This document shows, in pieces, positions 11,522-24,006 of a DNA stretch of 64,000 bases. The notes under the pieces were generated by a model. That model had not been told where the DNA came from. It did no database searches and saw only the letters and a list, made by a program, of their open reading frames with translations. A program made the position numbers and the translations under genes. Origin of the DNA: Clonostachys chloroleuca (taxonomy: Eukaryota > Ascomycota > Sordariomycetes > Hypocreales > Bionectriaceae). Location: positions 620,001 through 684,000 of the forward strand of contig JBANAY010000004.1 in assembly GCA_037952775.1 (NCBI GenBank). The letters run 5' to 3'. Each line of letters opens with the position of its first letter. The stretch's first letter is position 1.

Positions 11522-12353
11522 CAGTCAGGCATATTACCAGTGCGCAAACGAGGCTGCTTCCGAGCGGAACTGCCATAAATCCACTGGTTGTATACTCCCA
11601 TTTGGCTGGACATGGCGAAAGCCTGATTGGGTGCTATAGGCAGGTAAAACTAACACCAATGGAAGTTAATAGCGCTGTCTGTCTGAGGTACCAAAGTGCT
11701 AGCTAACAGTGGGTTATACTGATCACGGCCCATCAGCGGGGTACCGTCCTGTGTAATCAAGTGCCGATACTCGAGCGACTGGTCGTGGGCCTTGGGGAAA
11801 TCAGCGTACCACGAGCTTCGAGCACCCTCCCTTGTGCGATACATGCCGACTTGTGCATGGCGTAGCGCAAGAACAGCTCCAATGAGTTTTCGAGACGTCC
11901 CCATAGAGCAGGTCCCTGCCCAACGGCATGTTTAGGTTAGCTCAACCCGCAGTCGGCTATCTCCATACCCCGCTATCGGCCTTCGTTCGCTTGGTAACAC
12001 GGCAGGCAATTCTTAGATCGCACTAGGCTCCTGTCAGCTATCGGGAGCTTTGTGCATTTGAAAATACGTAGACGTCATTGGCTCATGTCAATAACGCAAT
12101 TGGTCCACGGATGTCTCGTCATGGCTCCCCGAGACTCCCAGCATCACGCCTCTTAACCAGCTGTCGTCCGACTGGACTTATCCCCGCCTTCCTGCTGATT
12201 TTTCCTCCTCGGCAGTCGCAGATTGACCGGGTTTCAATTCGCATTGATCATCAAGCATCTACCTGTGACGCCTGCGCCCGGCTGCATCTTTTCAATTCAA
12301 TCGCCGTCTTTTGATATTCGCTACATCGCTGGTAGTTAACTTCTACACTCATC

Positions 12354-13170
12354 ATGGCGAGCGCTACAGGCGTACCGGAACGGGTCGTGAGCAATGGCGG
12401 CGTAGCTCACCATCACGCCGAGACAGAGCCATTGCTTGGACGCCCAGGAGATGTTGCCCAGGCGGACGGTGGTTCGTTCATCAAGAACCTTACATTGGTG
12501 AGTCCATCCAGCTGTGGCTTTGCGACAATCATCGCTGACACCTAAACCTGCCCTAGGCACTGCTGCCATCGCACAGATCTCAATCCTCCTGCTCGTAGTC
12601 CTCATCTGGGCCAGCGTGCTCACCAAGCCTCTGATCCTCTTCTCCGGCCATCCCCTGGCGCAATCCCTCGCCATCCTGACGCTCGTCCAGTCCATCTTGC
12701 TGCTTCAGCCTACCCACACCGCCGAGCAAAAGAGGCTCGGGCAGCGGTTCCACGCGTCGCTCAACCTGCTAGCCTTCCTCTTTCTTGTCACCGGCGTGAC
12801 GATTATCGAGTACAACAAGCTCATCAGCAACGGAGCCCACTTCCACTCCGTCCATGGCTATCTGGGCGTCATCTCGTCCTTCGTCCTCCTCGCACAGTAC
12901 TTTGTCGGGTTCACGATATGGGCTACGCCACGCCTCTACGGCTCCGTCGACAATGCCAAGTCGATTTACAAGTATCACCGCTGGAGCGGGTATCTGATCC
13001 TCACCTTGCTGCTCGCAACCGTCGTGGCCGCTATAGACACGCCATTCAACTACAACGTGCTTAAGATCCCACTTTGGGCTGTCTTGCTTCTAGCTATTCT
13101 GATCCTTGTTGGTGTTTATCCGCGTATCCAAAAGCAGAAGCTTGGTTTCAAGACAGCAGTGGTTTCTTGA
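12354..13170 (+). CDS. Cytochrome b561-family membrane protein
   Basis: Exons 12354-12497 and 12577-13170 give 245 residues. The N-terminal 48 residues are hydrophilic. The rest contains about six hydrophobic segments (ILLLVVLIWASVL, ILTLVQSILLL, LNLLAFLFLVTGV, then three more). Conserved histidines fit the two-haem core of eukaryotic b561 proteins: RFHASLN, HFHSVHGYLG and YKYHRWSGY. The family moves electrons across membranes, often from ascorbate to a ferric or radical acceptor; donor and acceptor here are unknown. The intron uses a GTGAGT donor. The acceptor at 12574-12576 (CACAG) keeps frame, while a nearer CCTAG at 12554-12556 would break it. The gene ends at TGA 13168-13170. No other gene is close on the right. 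Confidence 0.88.
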
Positions 13171-16100
13171 ATGTAGAGCAGGTAAACAAAAGCTCTCCTT
13201 GCATCTCTTTCCTTGCACAATCCTTTCGCGAAGGACCATGGGTGGAAAATCTATTCCTAATTGGGCTATTGAAAGTTGAGGAACACAGTCTGTTTTGGGA
13301 AGAGAGGAGCTTGGCAAAATGTTTCGGAAGTCGTGATGAGTTTGGTTCATGCCTTGCTTATCAAGTTGTCTTGGCTGGCTTATTCAGAATGACATAGGAT
13401 ACGACCTTGTCGGATATTATAACGTTCTGCGCATTTCGAATGACTAGTTTGTTCTGAAGCTCCCTTCATGCTGTTCATTGCTTGTTCGAATCATACGATT
13501 TGCCGTCAAGCGGGAACGGAGAAAATCAAGTTTCTTTGCTCACATCAGTGGAAAATCATAGGTAATCCCTTCGGGCTGTGATAGACGTGTCATGGACAAG
13601 ATGTATGTCAGATCCCCATGAAGAAGCATAAGGGCTGATCGCATGCTAGTACTCTGCTTGACCCTGTGTAGCCAAAACGCAACTTCACGAAGACTTCTTC
13701 ACTGTGACAGGTTCGGCAAATAGTCCAAAATAACCTGGCTCACGTTTCCATGCGACCTTGGGCGAAAATAGCAACCCCTCAAGACTCTCTGGAAACGCTG
13801 GATATATATTCGAAATATGGAAGGTTGAACGGGCATCATCATCAAATATGTTAATTATCATTACGTCACCTGGTTGGTCGAGGCAGGCATCGATCGATGC
13901 ATGGCATGTAGACGTTTGGCGACAAGGATATTTGGCCGGCATGTACTTTGGGCTCTGGGTGATCGCCAGCGCGAATCGAGCAGGCGAAGACGCTCCCAAG
14001 GGTCGGGTCGCTAACCGCTCACACCGTTTTTAATGCCGTAAACAATGCCGTCGCCTGTCAAACTGTCATGATGATGGGCTCGGATGAACTATAGGGCGAA
14101 TAGGCGAGGGCGGAATGGATCCAGAATGTTGTGGCATTGAGCATCAGTCAGCTTGTGGAATGGCAGACTTGATGCTCCCCCCATAAAGAGAGGAGCCTCT
14201 GGCTTGACCGGGGAGACTTGCCAAGCCAGAAAGCAGCTGTGCATATGTAGAATTGATAATTCATTACCTATATGGTTGAGTGGAGGGGAGCAGATGAGAA
14301 TGGAATAGAGAGCATGCGAACTCCCTGTTGATCTGCTGCATGTGAAGTTAGTGAGTAGGATGGAGGCTTGCTACTGACCGCCTAGACTAAAATAAATAAA
14401 TATGGACAATTAATAAAACTAATAACAGCTGATGGGGGTGCCTGACACCGGTGTGCATGGAGATGTGCCAAGCGCTCACCGACACAAACCAGGGAGCAAC
14501 GGCTAAGAGAGCGGGAAATTCTGAATGGATACATCAAATGATTAGGTACTTTGGAAGAGATTTCACAACAGGCACCTTTTGTGCTGCGTAATGCAGAAGC
14601 TCATCAGACCTGTTCCACTCCCTCCTTTTTGCCATGACGGAGTTTGCCGGTTTTTGGGGGTCTGCTGGATTGAGGCACACAAAAGCCATGAAAACGCACG
14701 GTCCTGCATCTGATGTAATTGTTCCGCTCGCACACGACGTCATGATTTGGGGCCACGCATTAGCTGATGCCAATATCTTAGGTATTAAGGATGGCGGAGA
14801 AGGGTGAGAGAAAAGAAATAAACACAGACTGCCCACGCAAGTGCCTGGCACCTGGTTTATCGAGGCGGCATGGGGCGAGCTGTACTCATGGCCGTTTATT
14901 TCTCTTGCTGGGGTTCCTTGCCCGCCCCGGTGCAGGTTGAGGCTGGCATGAGTGTGGATGCGTAGACGAATGGATAAGTGCCTTGGCAGCAAGCGTTGAT
15001 GTCACCTAATTGATCGCATGTAGAAGCAGAGTCTCACGCTTTGCTGACCGTCTTCACAGACATCGTGAGGGTGGCAGGGCGGCACGAGGGCATGTCTCAT
15101 TGTTCCCAAGTCCCAAGCCAGGTTGTGGCGCTCATGCGTGCTTCTAACGTTCGAGTAGGAGAGGAGGGAGCGTCTGGAGAGCGGGCGCTGAGAGATGAGT
15201 AGTTATTAGTGTCATCCATTGCCGAGAGAGCATCCCGAGTCCAGGAGATCTGGTTAGGCTACCCTACCTGTCGAATGGACCCGATTCTTGGGCTCTCTGC
15301 CTCTTCGACATCGCGTGGCATCGAGGCAATCGAGGCTACACCTAAACTGGATACAATCCACTCACTTCCCATGCAGATGGGAGGACGCTTCGTCGTCGCC
15401 AAGGTGTGGCACTAGACCAGCCGGGCGGTTCCTGGCAACTAAGCCTACTTGTCGCATCCGCGGAGTGGGTGCGTGACTCTCCAATTCCCGTCATTCCCCC
15501 ATTTTGCCTGGGCTGGCGCGGCGAGGGACCGTAGTCATGGCCAACGACGTGGATGTGGATGCGCGTCGAGTCCGTGTCTTCTTTCCACGATGCTGGGTGC
15601 GATCCTATTGATGGTGATCGAGGCAAGATGGTGGGCAAGGGCGGCACGGACCCAATCTTGGCTACTAATGCAGCAGGCATGTACCTACCAAGCGCGGAAA
15701 GTACAGGTGGCACACACCAAAACACCGCTCTCAACTTGTCATAGAAGATGAGGTGAGGCTGATTGACAGACAACACCACAAGAATGAATAAGCATTAGAC
15801 TATGTCATGGTAGTTATTTGAGGCTTTCTATATGAACAGGTCAATTCTTCCTGACAATAAGTGGAAACTCAGTGTGCGGCATGCTCGCCAATAATACTAG
15901 CATTAACAAGCAGGAAGAGGCATGGAGGTACCTGACTGAGGTGCCTCCACTACCACGCCCTACTCAAATCTGAGTAGGTCAGGCTGGAGGGCAGACGGTA
16001 GGTGAGGCGGGTATAGGCAGGTACTGGGCAGTCCCAGGTTGCCTACTCTGGTAGGTAGGTGGTAGGATGGCGATTGAAGTGCATGCCAGTTTGTCACGTC

Positions 16101-16856
16101 GCACCCGATTCTCAGCAGCGTACAGCCTCTGCGTCTGCATGGTGGCAGGCTAGTGCCGCTCTGGGTTGCAGTGCCTGGCGAGGGTGTTGATCAGCCTCCG
16201 GCCCAGGGGATTTCGCATCCAAAATGGCCCATCTTGTCGTCTGGCAGTTGCAGGTCGAGCTGGGCGGCAATGGCTGGATGTGTGGGCAGCGACTCGACCT
16301 AGCCCCATTGATGGCAGGAGCGGGAGCTGTCTGCCTGTCAGGTTTTGTTTTAGCATGGAGTGCGCTTTCTCTGAGCGGAACGCTGTCGATCGTGGCTACG
16401 TCATAGGCAAGGTACTGTGTGCGGTAGGACGACGCTAATCCACCACCTCCCTTCGGCGCGCATTTTGGGGGGCAAACCCAGCACCACCGACGACCTGCCT
16501 GCTAACCTACCACCCTACCTGAGACCTAAATCAACTTCGCCCACCATCCCCCATCTTGCGACTCCGCTCCGTTTCCCATGCAAGCACTGGCCCCAAACCG
16601 GTTTGTTCTGACCTCGCCTGGCCTTTCTGCAATTCCAGATCTTGCTCGAACAGAGTACATGCCGCCGCTACTGTCCGAGGATACCACTCAGACTTAACCA
16701 CCCACCGGCTTTCTTCCGCTCTTGACCCTCTGCCTGGGGATGTAGCCCCCTCCTACAACTGCCCACGCAGCAGCCACATAGTTGGTCCTGAGACTTCGAT
16801 ACCGTCACATCCACCTCGCTTCCCGTCACGAACTCCCGGTCGTTTTCGATTGAGGT
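13171..16856. other. Gene-poor interval upstream of the histidine kinase
   Basis: In 3.7 kb I see no frame with a domain or splice structure. It includes an AT-rich patch near 14385-14430, two adjacent short hairpins at 15924-15978, and repeated TAGG/TACC words near 16000-16070. The last 400 bases before the kinase start are pyrimidine-rich, as in long fungal 5' leaders. A large regulatory region or an unannotated non-coding RNA is possible; neither is shown. Confidence 0.5.
15924..15978. repeat. Two adjacent short inverted repeats (hairpins)
   Basis: Hairpin 1 has 10-bp arms at 15924-15933 and 15939-15948 with one mismatch and a 5-base loop. Hairpin 2 has perfect 8-bp arms at 15959-15966 and 15971-15978 with a 4-base loop. 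Neither is followed by a T-run terminator, and the region is far from any gene end. Confidence 0.65.
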
Positions 16857-19800
16857 ATGCCTGGTCCCGACGTCTCATCGGTCGACCAGAGAGCCTCGCC
16901 CGTGGCCACGCGACAACTGAACCCGCCGAGTAGCCTCTCGCCAATCGACCCAGCCACCCACCACCCCGACGATTCGACGTCTGGAGAAGCCCAAGGAGAT
17001 GGAATTCTAGAGGCATTAAGTGAATCATTGACTGGACAGGGGCACCGCGCAATGGATGCAGGTGACAACGCAACACAGAACCCCCCCCGTCGAGTGAAGC
17101 GCCCACGAAAGATATGGCTACGTTGAGCGACAGTGGACTCGGTAGGGGAGGTGTTTTGCTTGAGAGAATCCATTATGCTGGTGCTACAGCGCGGGTTGAG
17201 TCCCCCACCCAAACAGCATCACAGAAACAGTTGAATGAATACCGAGAGAAGCTTGCACGGGATCTGGAACGGAGGGAGCTGTCTGCTCGGGGGCTTCTAA
17301 TGAGTCCGGTGGAAAAGGCTCGGGTATCACCGATACAAGAGGAACTGGCAATGAGCTTGCCACAGCTTACGTCCAGCTCGATTGCCACGGCATCGACCGA
17401 ATCCAACAATACTATTCGAGGCGGTATGACACCGGCCATGACTGCGAGCACGCCTTCGTATCCCTTTCCTAGGATGGCGGGAGGGGCGTTTAACCTGTAC
17501 AAATCTTTCAATACTCCTTCACCCGGAGCACCCTTCCGACCCTCGTATACACCCAACTTTGATCCGTCGATGGGAGCACACGATCGCGTCTTGTCCAATA
17601 CATCCACACCGGCATCGACTTATACGTTCCATCCTTCAGGATCCCAGCAGAAGACCGAAGACATGGATTTCCCTAGCCCAAATCTCTACGACCTTTCCTT
17701 GATGCTCTCAGCTGAACCCGGTCTTGACGCTTGGTGGAACACTGTCGTCCAAATCATGAGAGATGTTTATAAGGCTGAAAGGGTAACACTGGCAGTTCCT
17801 GCTGACTCAACTGACATCGAAAATGTTCCATGGGGCCAGAAAGCTACATACAACGAACATCAAGAAGATGACCTGAGTCTTGGTTACATGGCTAGGGGCA
17901 GTAGTGCTGTGCAAAGCACTGGGTTTGATACCCAAGATCCCAGTACTGGACGCGAGGAACAGCCTAATACAGCTACTCCCCGCCGCCCCGACTTTCGATC
18001 CCGCCACTCTTTCACCAGCTTTGAAGAAAGTAAGGAAAACTCTCCAGAGAGACCAACAGGGTCCTCACAGCGCCCCTCAGTACATCGCAGCAAAAGTTAC
18101 CTGAGCCGTAGCGATATCCCCCCCAGGAGCTAGGCAAGGATACAAAGCTGAACAAGCACGCTCTTCACGAGCATGATCTTTTAGAAGGGCAGAGAGAACT
18201 TCCTTCGTGGGAGGCTCCTTTCATGTCTCAAAACGGGAACGGGGGCGGGTGTTACCTGTATTACAGGCGTTGGACTACGAAGCCGATCCACTCATTGACC
18301 ACAGCGGCGTGATGCGAGTTTTGGAACGCGGCAAGGTTGTGGCACTGACGAGAACATATCCATATCTTGAGATCAACCCACCCCCTGAGGCAAATTTGAA
18401 ACCCCAGCTTGGCCAAGACCCATCCAAGAAATACACAAAACAGAGATCGTCGGACTCTGCAGCTAAGCTCACATCCATGCTTGGGCAATCTAGTGGCAAC
18501 CGTGGCCCCGGACGACCGAGGATGACACCGGGGGACAAGTTTAAGGGAGTGTCTGCTCGCTTTGATAACGATGAAGTCCCAAGGCCAAGGACTCCAAAAT
18601 ATGAAGAGTTTGAACAAGCTCCCCCTTCTCCTTGGTCCCAATCCCCTGCACCATCCCCGGCTGTTCGCCCAGATCCCCCAGAGAATCCCTTCTTTACGGA
18701 TGCTACAGTCGATGAGGATTCCTTTAACCCCGGAACAACTCCTCAAGACTATTCAGGCCTTCCTCCACCGGAAGCAATTGGGGTCGATAATTCATGGACC
18801 GTTTTACACATCCCCCTCACTCATGTGCTCCTGTCACAGTCCCCACGCCCGTTCAAGCTCAATAGTGCTGCTATGGATCAACGATCTCATGATGCTCCCA
18901 AGGATGATACGGACGTCAATAGCAAAGATTCCACAGGCTTATCCTCCGATAGCCACCACAAGAGTCGTACGGCACCGATCGCTATTTTATCGATTCTGAG
19001 TCCGATAATACCCTATCCCTCCAATCTACGACATTCCCTTCAGCATCTGGCACCTCACATGGCTAATTCGTTTTCCCTCTGCCGTCACTATAGTAACTTG
19101 GAGACAGAAATGACTGGTCTGCATCGAAGACGGCCATCAACAGCTGGATTTGGTGCCGTTGCTCCCGACGGCCGGCCGTTGACAAGCAATGTATTCTTGG
19201 CGGGGGATCTCGCCCGACAGCAGTCAGTCCCGGGTAGTATGACTAGCCCCAGTGACTATTCCGCCGTCTCGAGGAGTATCACTGGATCGCCTGCTGGTAC
19301 CCCTGGCTGGGATTCCAGCTCTTTGAGCTTTTTGGCCGATAAGCGCCCACCGGTGGCCAGCCCTGTTGCAACGTCCCTTGGAGGCGAGAGTTATTTCGGC
19401 AGCATACAGCAGATCACCTCCTCCCGCCAGGAGATTTTGAACTCTGGTGTCTATGGCAAGACCCCTTCAAAAGATAACTCACCCAGCGAGAAACGACAAT
19501 CCCGCACATTGACAACAAAGCCACTGCTGGATCTGTTAGACAGTGCCGAGTCACTCGACAGAGCGGGATCAGACCCTGATCCTGTGTCTGTGACAGAAGG
19601 AAACGATGCGGCCATAAAAGAGAATCAACTGGATGGAATAACAATTTCGTCAGAGCTTCCTGTTGATGAGCAGAAGTCGGGCTCTAATGTACCTCACAGC
19701 CACACCATGCTTCACAGCTATGGCGCCGATTTCGCCTCAACTTTCCAATCGTTACCTCCTAGCTCTAGCTTGTTAAGCAAGCCCCCACCAACAGTGTCTG

Positions 19801-22800
19801 CGCCTCCCAGGGGCATGTCATATACTTCGGCGGTCGTGGATATGCCACCCCCATCGGATCGATTGAAGGGGCTCATGTTAGACTCCCTCCCAGCCCATGT
19901 CTTTGTAGCCCTCCCCCAGACCGGTGAAATTGTGTGGGTAAACAGCCGCTATCTATCCTATCGAGGACAGACGGTTGCAGACCTGGCAGAAGATCCATGG
20001 AGCAGTATTCATCCTGACGATTGTGAGGAATACCTAAGGGCTTGGAGCCATTCACTCCGGACCGGCGAGCAATTCTCGAGGACGGTGAGGATCAAGCGCT
20101 TCGATGGGACTTATCGATGGTTCTATGCTAGAGCCGTTGCATCCAAAGACAAGAGGGGCGTCATAATGCAATTCTTGGGTTCGTATATGGACATCCATGA
20201 TCAGCATATTGCTGAATTGAAGGCTGCTCGCCAAGAGGAAATCGAGGCTTCAGAAGCCAAGCATCGCCTACTCGCCAATCTGATACCGCAAATAATATTT
20301 ACTGCTACCGAAGAGGATGGAATCACTTTCGCCAACGAGCAGTGGCTTTCATACACAGGTCAAAGCTTCGACGACTCCTTGGGCCTAGGGTTTCTGGATT
20401 TCGTGCATCCAGAGGATCTCGCCAAGTGCCGTATTCCGACGGACACGCCTCCGACTCCCGTCAAGAACCGCCATGAAGGGAGAAAGGAGTCGAATAAAGT
20501 CCCTCTGTCTCCTGACGCCCCGTCATCTAAGACTGTTCAGCCATCAAAAGGAGGGGGCCACTCCAAGGCACAAGACTCCACAGACATCAATTTGAGGGGC
20601 GTGCACAAGGCACTCTCACGCCACAACAGCTCGGGTAACAGCTCGATTTATGAGCTGCCATCCGCAGATCTGACAGAGCTCGCCAGAAAGGGCATTATCA
20701 AAGTCACCACCGACAACAATGGCAGATTGTCTTACACGACAGAAGTAAGACTTCGGTCCAGGAGTGGAGAGTACAGATGGCATCTGATCCGATGTGTTGA
20801 AATCGGCACCATGGATTCGGCGGGCGGCGCAAGTTCATACTTTGGCTCTGCAACGGATATCAATGACCATAAACTCTTGGAAGCTAAGTTGAAAGAAGCC
20901 ATGGAAGCCAAGGGTAGATTCCTGAGCAACATGTCTCACGAAATTCGCACTCCTCTTATCGGAATTTCAGGCATGGTCAGCTTCCTTCAAGATACCGTAT
21001 TGAATGAAGAGCAGCGCGATTACACAAACACAATTCAAACAAGTGCAAATAGTCTTATTATGATTATCAACGACATCTTGGATCTATCTAAGGTTGACGC
21101 TGGCATGATGAAACTGAAGTTTGAGTGGTTCCATACTCGCTCGCTCATCGAGGATGTTAATGAATTGGTGTCAACAATGGCCATTGCCAAGGGCTTGGAG
21201 CTCAATTACCTTGTCGAGGCAGATGTTCCAGCATGGGTCAAGGGAGACAAAGTCCGCATACGACAAGTCCTTCTCAATGTCATTGGTAACGCAATCAAAT
21301 TCACTTCAGAGGGCGAGGTGTTCAGTAGATGCAAGGTCTACCATCAAGAAGATCCGTCTTCAGATGAGGATCACATCATGCTCGAATATTCCATCATTGA
21401 CACTGGCCAGGGGTTCACCGAGAAGGAAGCCGAACTGATATTCAAACCGTTCAGCCAGATTGATGGCAGCAGTACCCGACAACATGGGGGAAGTGGTCTT
21501 GGACTTGTCATATCCAAGCAACTGGTTGAACTTCACGGAGGCAATATGGCGGGAACCGCCGTTCCCGGAAAGGGGTCAACGTTCATTTTCACGGCATGTT
21601 TTGGGCTCCCTACTGCCGAGGATCATCCCGATCTTCCAGGAAGTCCTTCATCGTACTCTGTAACCACTCGCCCACCATCCTCGAGCGGCGTACCTGGTAA
21701 TCTGCCATCGCTCCCACCCCCAAAGCAAGACTCTGCCACCGAAGCAACAAGTGCAGTCCGCGGAGACCTGGATTCCATATCCCCGGAGTTAGGATCGAAT
21801 GGTAGTTCCAACCTGTCTATGGAGTCGGCCAGGTCCCGCCACACAGGCCGGTCCTCTGCCACATCTATCAACACAGGTCTAGTCCGTTTCAGTGAAGCGG
21901 CCAAAGCGAGTGGGCAAGATCTGTCTCAGATGAAGCTAGAGATGCCGTCTGGTAGTAGTTCTCCGGCTCGAACGGCAACTCCTGATAACCCCAATCAAGG
22001 CTCATTGGAAGACTTCCGCCCACCAATGTACTCTATTCTCATCATCTGTCCACAGGTTTATAGCCGTGAGGCAACCACGCGGCACATAGAGATGACACTG
22101 CCAAAGGACGTACCCCGTCAAATTACGGGGCTGGGGTCTGCAGAGGAAGCCCATGAACTTATTGGGGGCGAGGATCCCATAAACTTCACACACATTGTGA
22201 TTAATCTGGGCTCGGCAGGAGCCGTTGTGGACCTCCTCGGCCAGGTGACCAAGTCTCAGAAGATAGAGAACACCACCATTCTGATTTTGTCTGATTCCGT
22301 TCAGAGACAGGCTGTCACGAAGCTCGCCGCCAATACACCATTCGAGCGGCTTCTTACTAAGAATCTCGTGACCTTCATATATAAGCCGGTCAAGCCATCT
22401 CGATTTGCTGTTATATTCGATCCTGACAAAATGCGGGATGTCAGTATTGATCGAAACCGCTCAACAGCGCAGAAGATGGTCGAGAGCCAGAAGGCAAGCT
22501 ATTTGGAGATTGAAAAGAGAATGGGTAACAAGGGTTATAGGGTCCTTTTGGTGGAAGATAACCCTGTTAACCAGAAGGTACTGATGAAGTACCTGAAAAA
22601 GATCGGAGTCGACGTGGACATTGCAGTAGATGGCGTCGAATGCATCGAAATGGTCATGTCTCGCCCTCAGAGACATTACTCCCTAATTTTGGTATGTGCA
22701 CAACTTCTGACAATGGATGGCCCTTGCCGGTAACTAACGGATATATTTCAACAGTGTGATTTACATATGCCGCGTAAAGATGGGTATGAAGCGTGTCGCG

Positions 22801-22973
22801 AGATTCGCCACTGGGAGAAAGAAGCCGGCGTCCCCAGTATGCCCATCATTGCACTCTCTGCCAATGTCATGTCCGATGTGCAGGACAAGTGCATAGCGGC
22901 CGGTTTCAGCGACTACGTGACGAAACCTGTTGATTTCATTGATCTGAGCCGAGCCATGGCCAAGTTCTTCTAA
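16857..22973 (+). CDS. GAF/PAS hybrid histidine kinase with receiver domain (frame broken at three homopolymers)
   Basis: Coding sequence runs 16857-22691 and, after a 63-base intron (GTATGT...CAACAG), 22755-22973. It would be about 2018 residues if three single-base gaps are allowed for at 17081-17088, 18118-18124 and 18241-18245. Positions below use that numbering. A low-complexity N-terminus is followed by a split GAF-like region (about 275-748; NLYDLSLMLSAEPG, then ILSILSPIIPYPSNLRHSL). Two PAS domains follow (about 1000-1118 and 1133-1335, the second with a Ser-rich insert), then the HisKA domain with phospho-acceptor His near 1362 in MSHEIRTP. The HATPase has N (GNAIKF), G1 (DTGQGF), F (FKPFSQ) and G2 (GGSGLGL) boxes. 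A degenerate receiver-like segment (about 1725-1860) precedes the true receiver (VLLVEDNPVNQ; acceptor Asp near 1948 in CDLHMPRKDG; Lys in TKPVD). It is a cytosolic-type fungal hybrid kinase with no membrane segment, expected to phosphorylate a Ypd1-like carrier. The signal is unknown. A start at 17114 is an alternative. Confidence 0.9.
17081..17088 (+). other. C8 run at frame break 1 of the histidine kinase
   Basis: Upstream, protein-like sequence (SESLTGQGHRAMDAGDN) reads in one frame. Downstream, ERIHYAGATARVE and the rest of the gene read in the frame reached by one more C. Without the shift the first frame stops at 17124-17126. No intron with good signals and the needed length (2 modulo 3) was found. 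Confidence 0.6.
18118..18124 (+). other. C7 run at frame break 2 of the histidine kinase
   Basis: The upstream frame ends at a TAG at 18131-18133. One additional C in the run would continue into about 100 bases of protein-like sequence (ELGKDTKLNKHALHEHDL, then SWEAPFMSQN). Confidence 0.65.
18241..18245 (+). other. G5 run at frame break 3 of the histidine kinase
   Basis: The frame must change again here to reach the clearly conserved VLQALDYEADPLIDHSG. One additional G would do it. This is the weakest of the three, because an intron skipping from the earlier frame to a TTTTAG acceptor at 18184 could also reach the downstream frame. Confidence 0.5.
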
Positions 22974-23956
22974 AAGACTAGCCGTGGGATGCTGAGATGC
23001 CAGCATCTAGCAGAGTTTCAGGTTCTTTATTCGCCTTACCTCTTCTAATACTCTTCACTCTCCTTTTTATACAACTTCGTCTCAATGCTAGACGGCAAAC
23101 GATCGATCATAGAGAAAAGCATGTGGCGGAATGGCTTGGTGGTATGAGCTTGCTCTTTCACCTCCCAACTCTTCTATTGTAGCATTAGCCTTGCGTTCAC
23201 AGTATTTCGGGTATTAATGTTTGTTCAATGTCTTTTTTTGTCATCCTCGCTTCTGCTTCGTCTTTTGCTGGGCATAGGCCAAGCGGAAGGAGGTTAGGGA
23301 TGGAAAGGGGTTATTGGAGTTTTGGCCTTTGTTATCACTTTTTGTTCTTGCATTTCATTCGGCCTCTGTTTATTCATACATTACTCCCATTCAGCAACCG
23401 TTTCTTTCATCTGATGGCCACTCTGTGGTCTAGAGACAGTGATGTGACGAGCTCGCTGGGAGATTGGTGTCGCATTTTTAGGCACTTGTGGTTTGCTTTT
23501 TTCTTCTTTTTACATTATGGCCGGATAGGTGCATTCGCCGTTGAGGAATGGGATACAGGAGGATAACTATAGGCACCCGGGTTTTCATCGTTTGTTTCGC
23601 TCTCATCCTTCCCTTTATTTTCTCCCATAGGTGCTCTTTGCATGGGGCGTATAGGCTTGAGTCGGATGAATCCATGAGATAGATTAAAATCAAATTTTCT
23701 CCCGTTTCAGGAGGGTTGATGTCATGATACCCGAAAAGCATCCAAGATCGGCTCCTGTTTGAACATGCGGCTCACATAAAATGGGCCATCTGTGTTGTGT
23801 TTGGTTGACGCTCGTAACGTTCGTAAATTCATGGGCACGTAAGGTTAACTATTTTATCGCAAAACCAACCACCCGCTCAGTACAAGCATCCTTGTATGCT
23901 CATATCTTCCTCTTTCGCTCTGTCCCAACTATTTTATCGCAAAAAGAACCACCCAC
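22974..23956. other. Convergent 3' flanks of histidine kinase and histidine-phosphatase genes
   Basis: T-rich DNA with no coding signal; it probably holds both 3' UTRs. Its right end contains the first copy of the 80-bp duplication at 23847-24006. Confidence 0.6.
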
Positions 23957-24006
23957 TCAGTACACGCTTCCTTGGATGCTCCTATCTTCCTTTTCCGCTC
24001 TGTCCA
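23847..24006. repeat. 80-bp tandem duplication covering a gene 3' end
   Basis: Copies at 23847-23926 and 23927-24006 align over their full 80 bases without gaps, with about 9-10 substitutions. The second copy contains the last codons and stop of the histidine-phosphatase gene (23957-23959). The first copy lies just beyond in the 3' flank and carries the equivalent TGA, but its flanking codons have diverged. Confidence 0.92.

Larger units (their letters stand above)
11283..12353. promoter_or_regulatory. Divergent promoter region of allantoicase and cytochrome b561-like genes
   Basis: The 1.07 kb between two divergent start codons contains no convincing gene. Open frames here (for example 11103-11639 on the plus strand) overlap the allantoicase 5' end and lack protein-like features. 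The left part carries the UaY-like dyad and a GATA site. The right part, just before the b561 start, is pyrimidine-rich, as in many fungal leaders. Confidence 0.55.
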
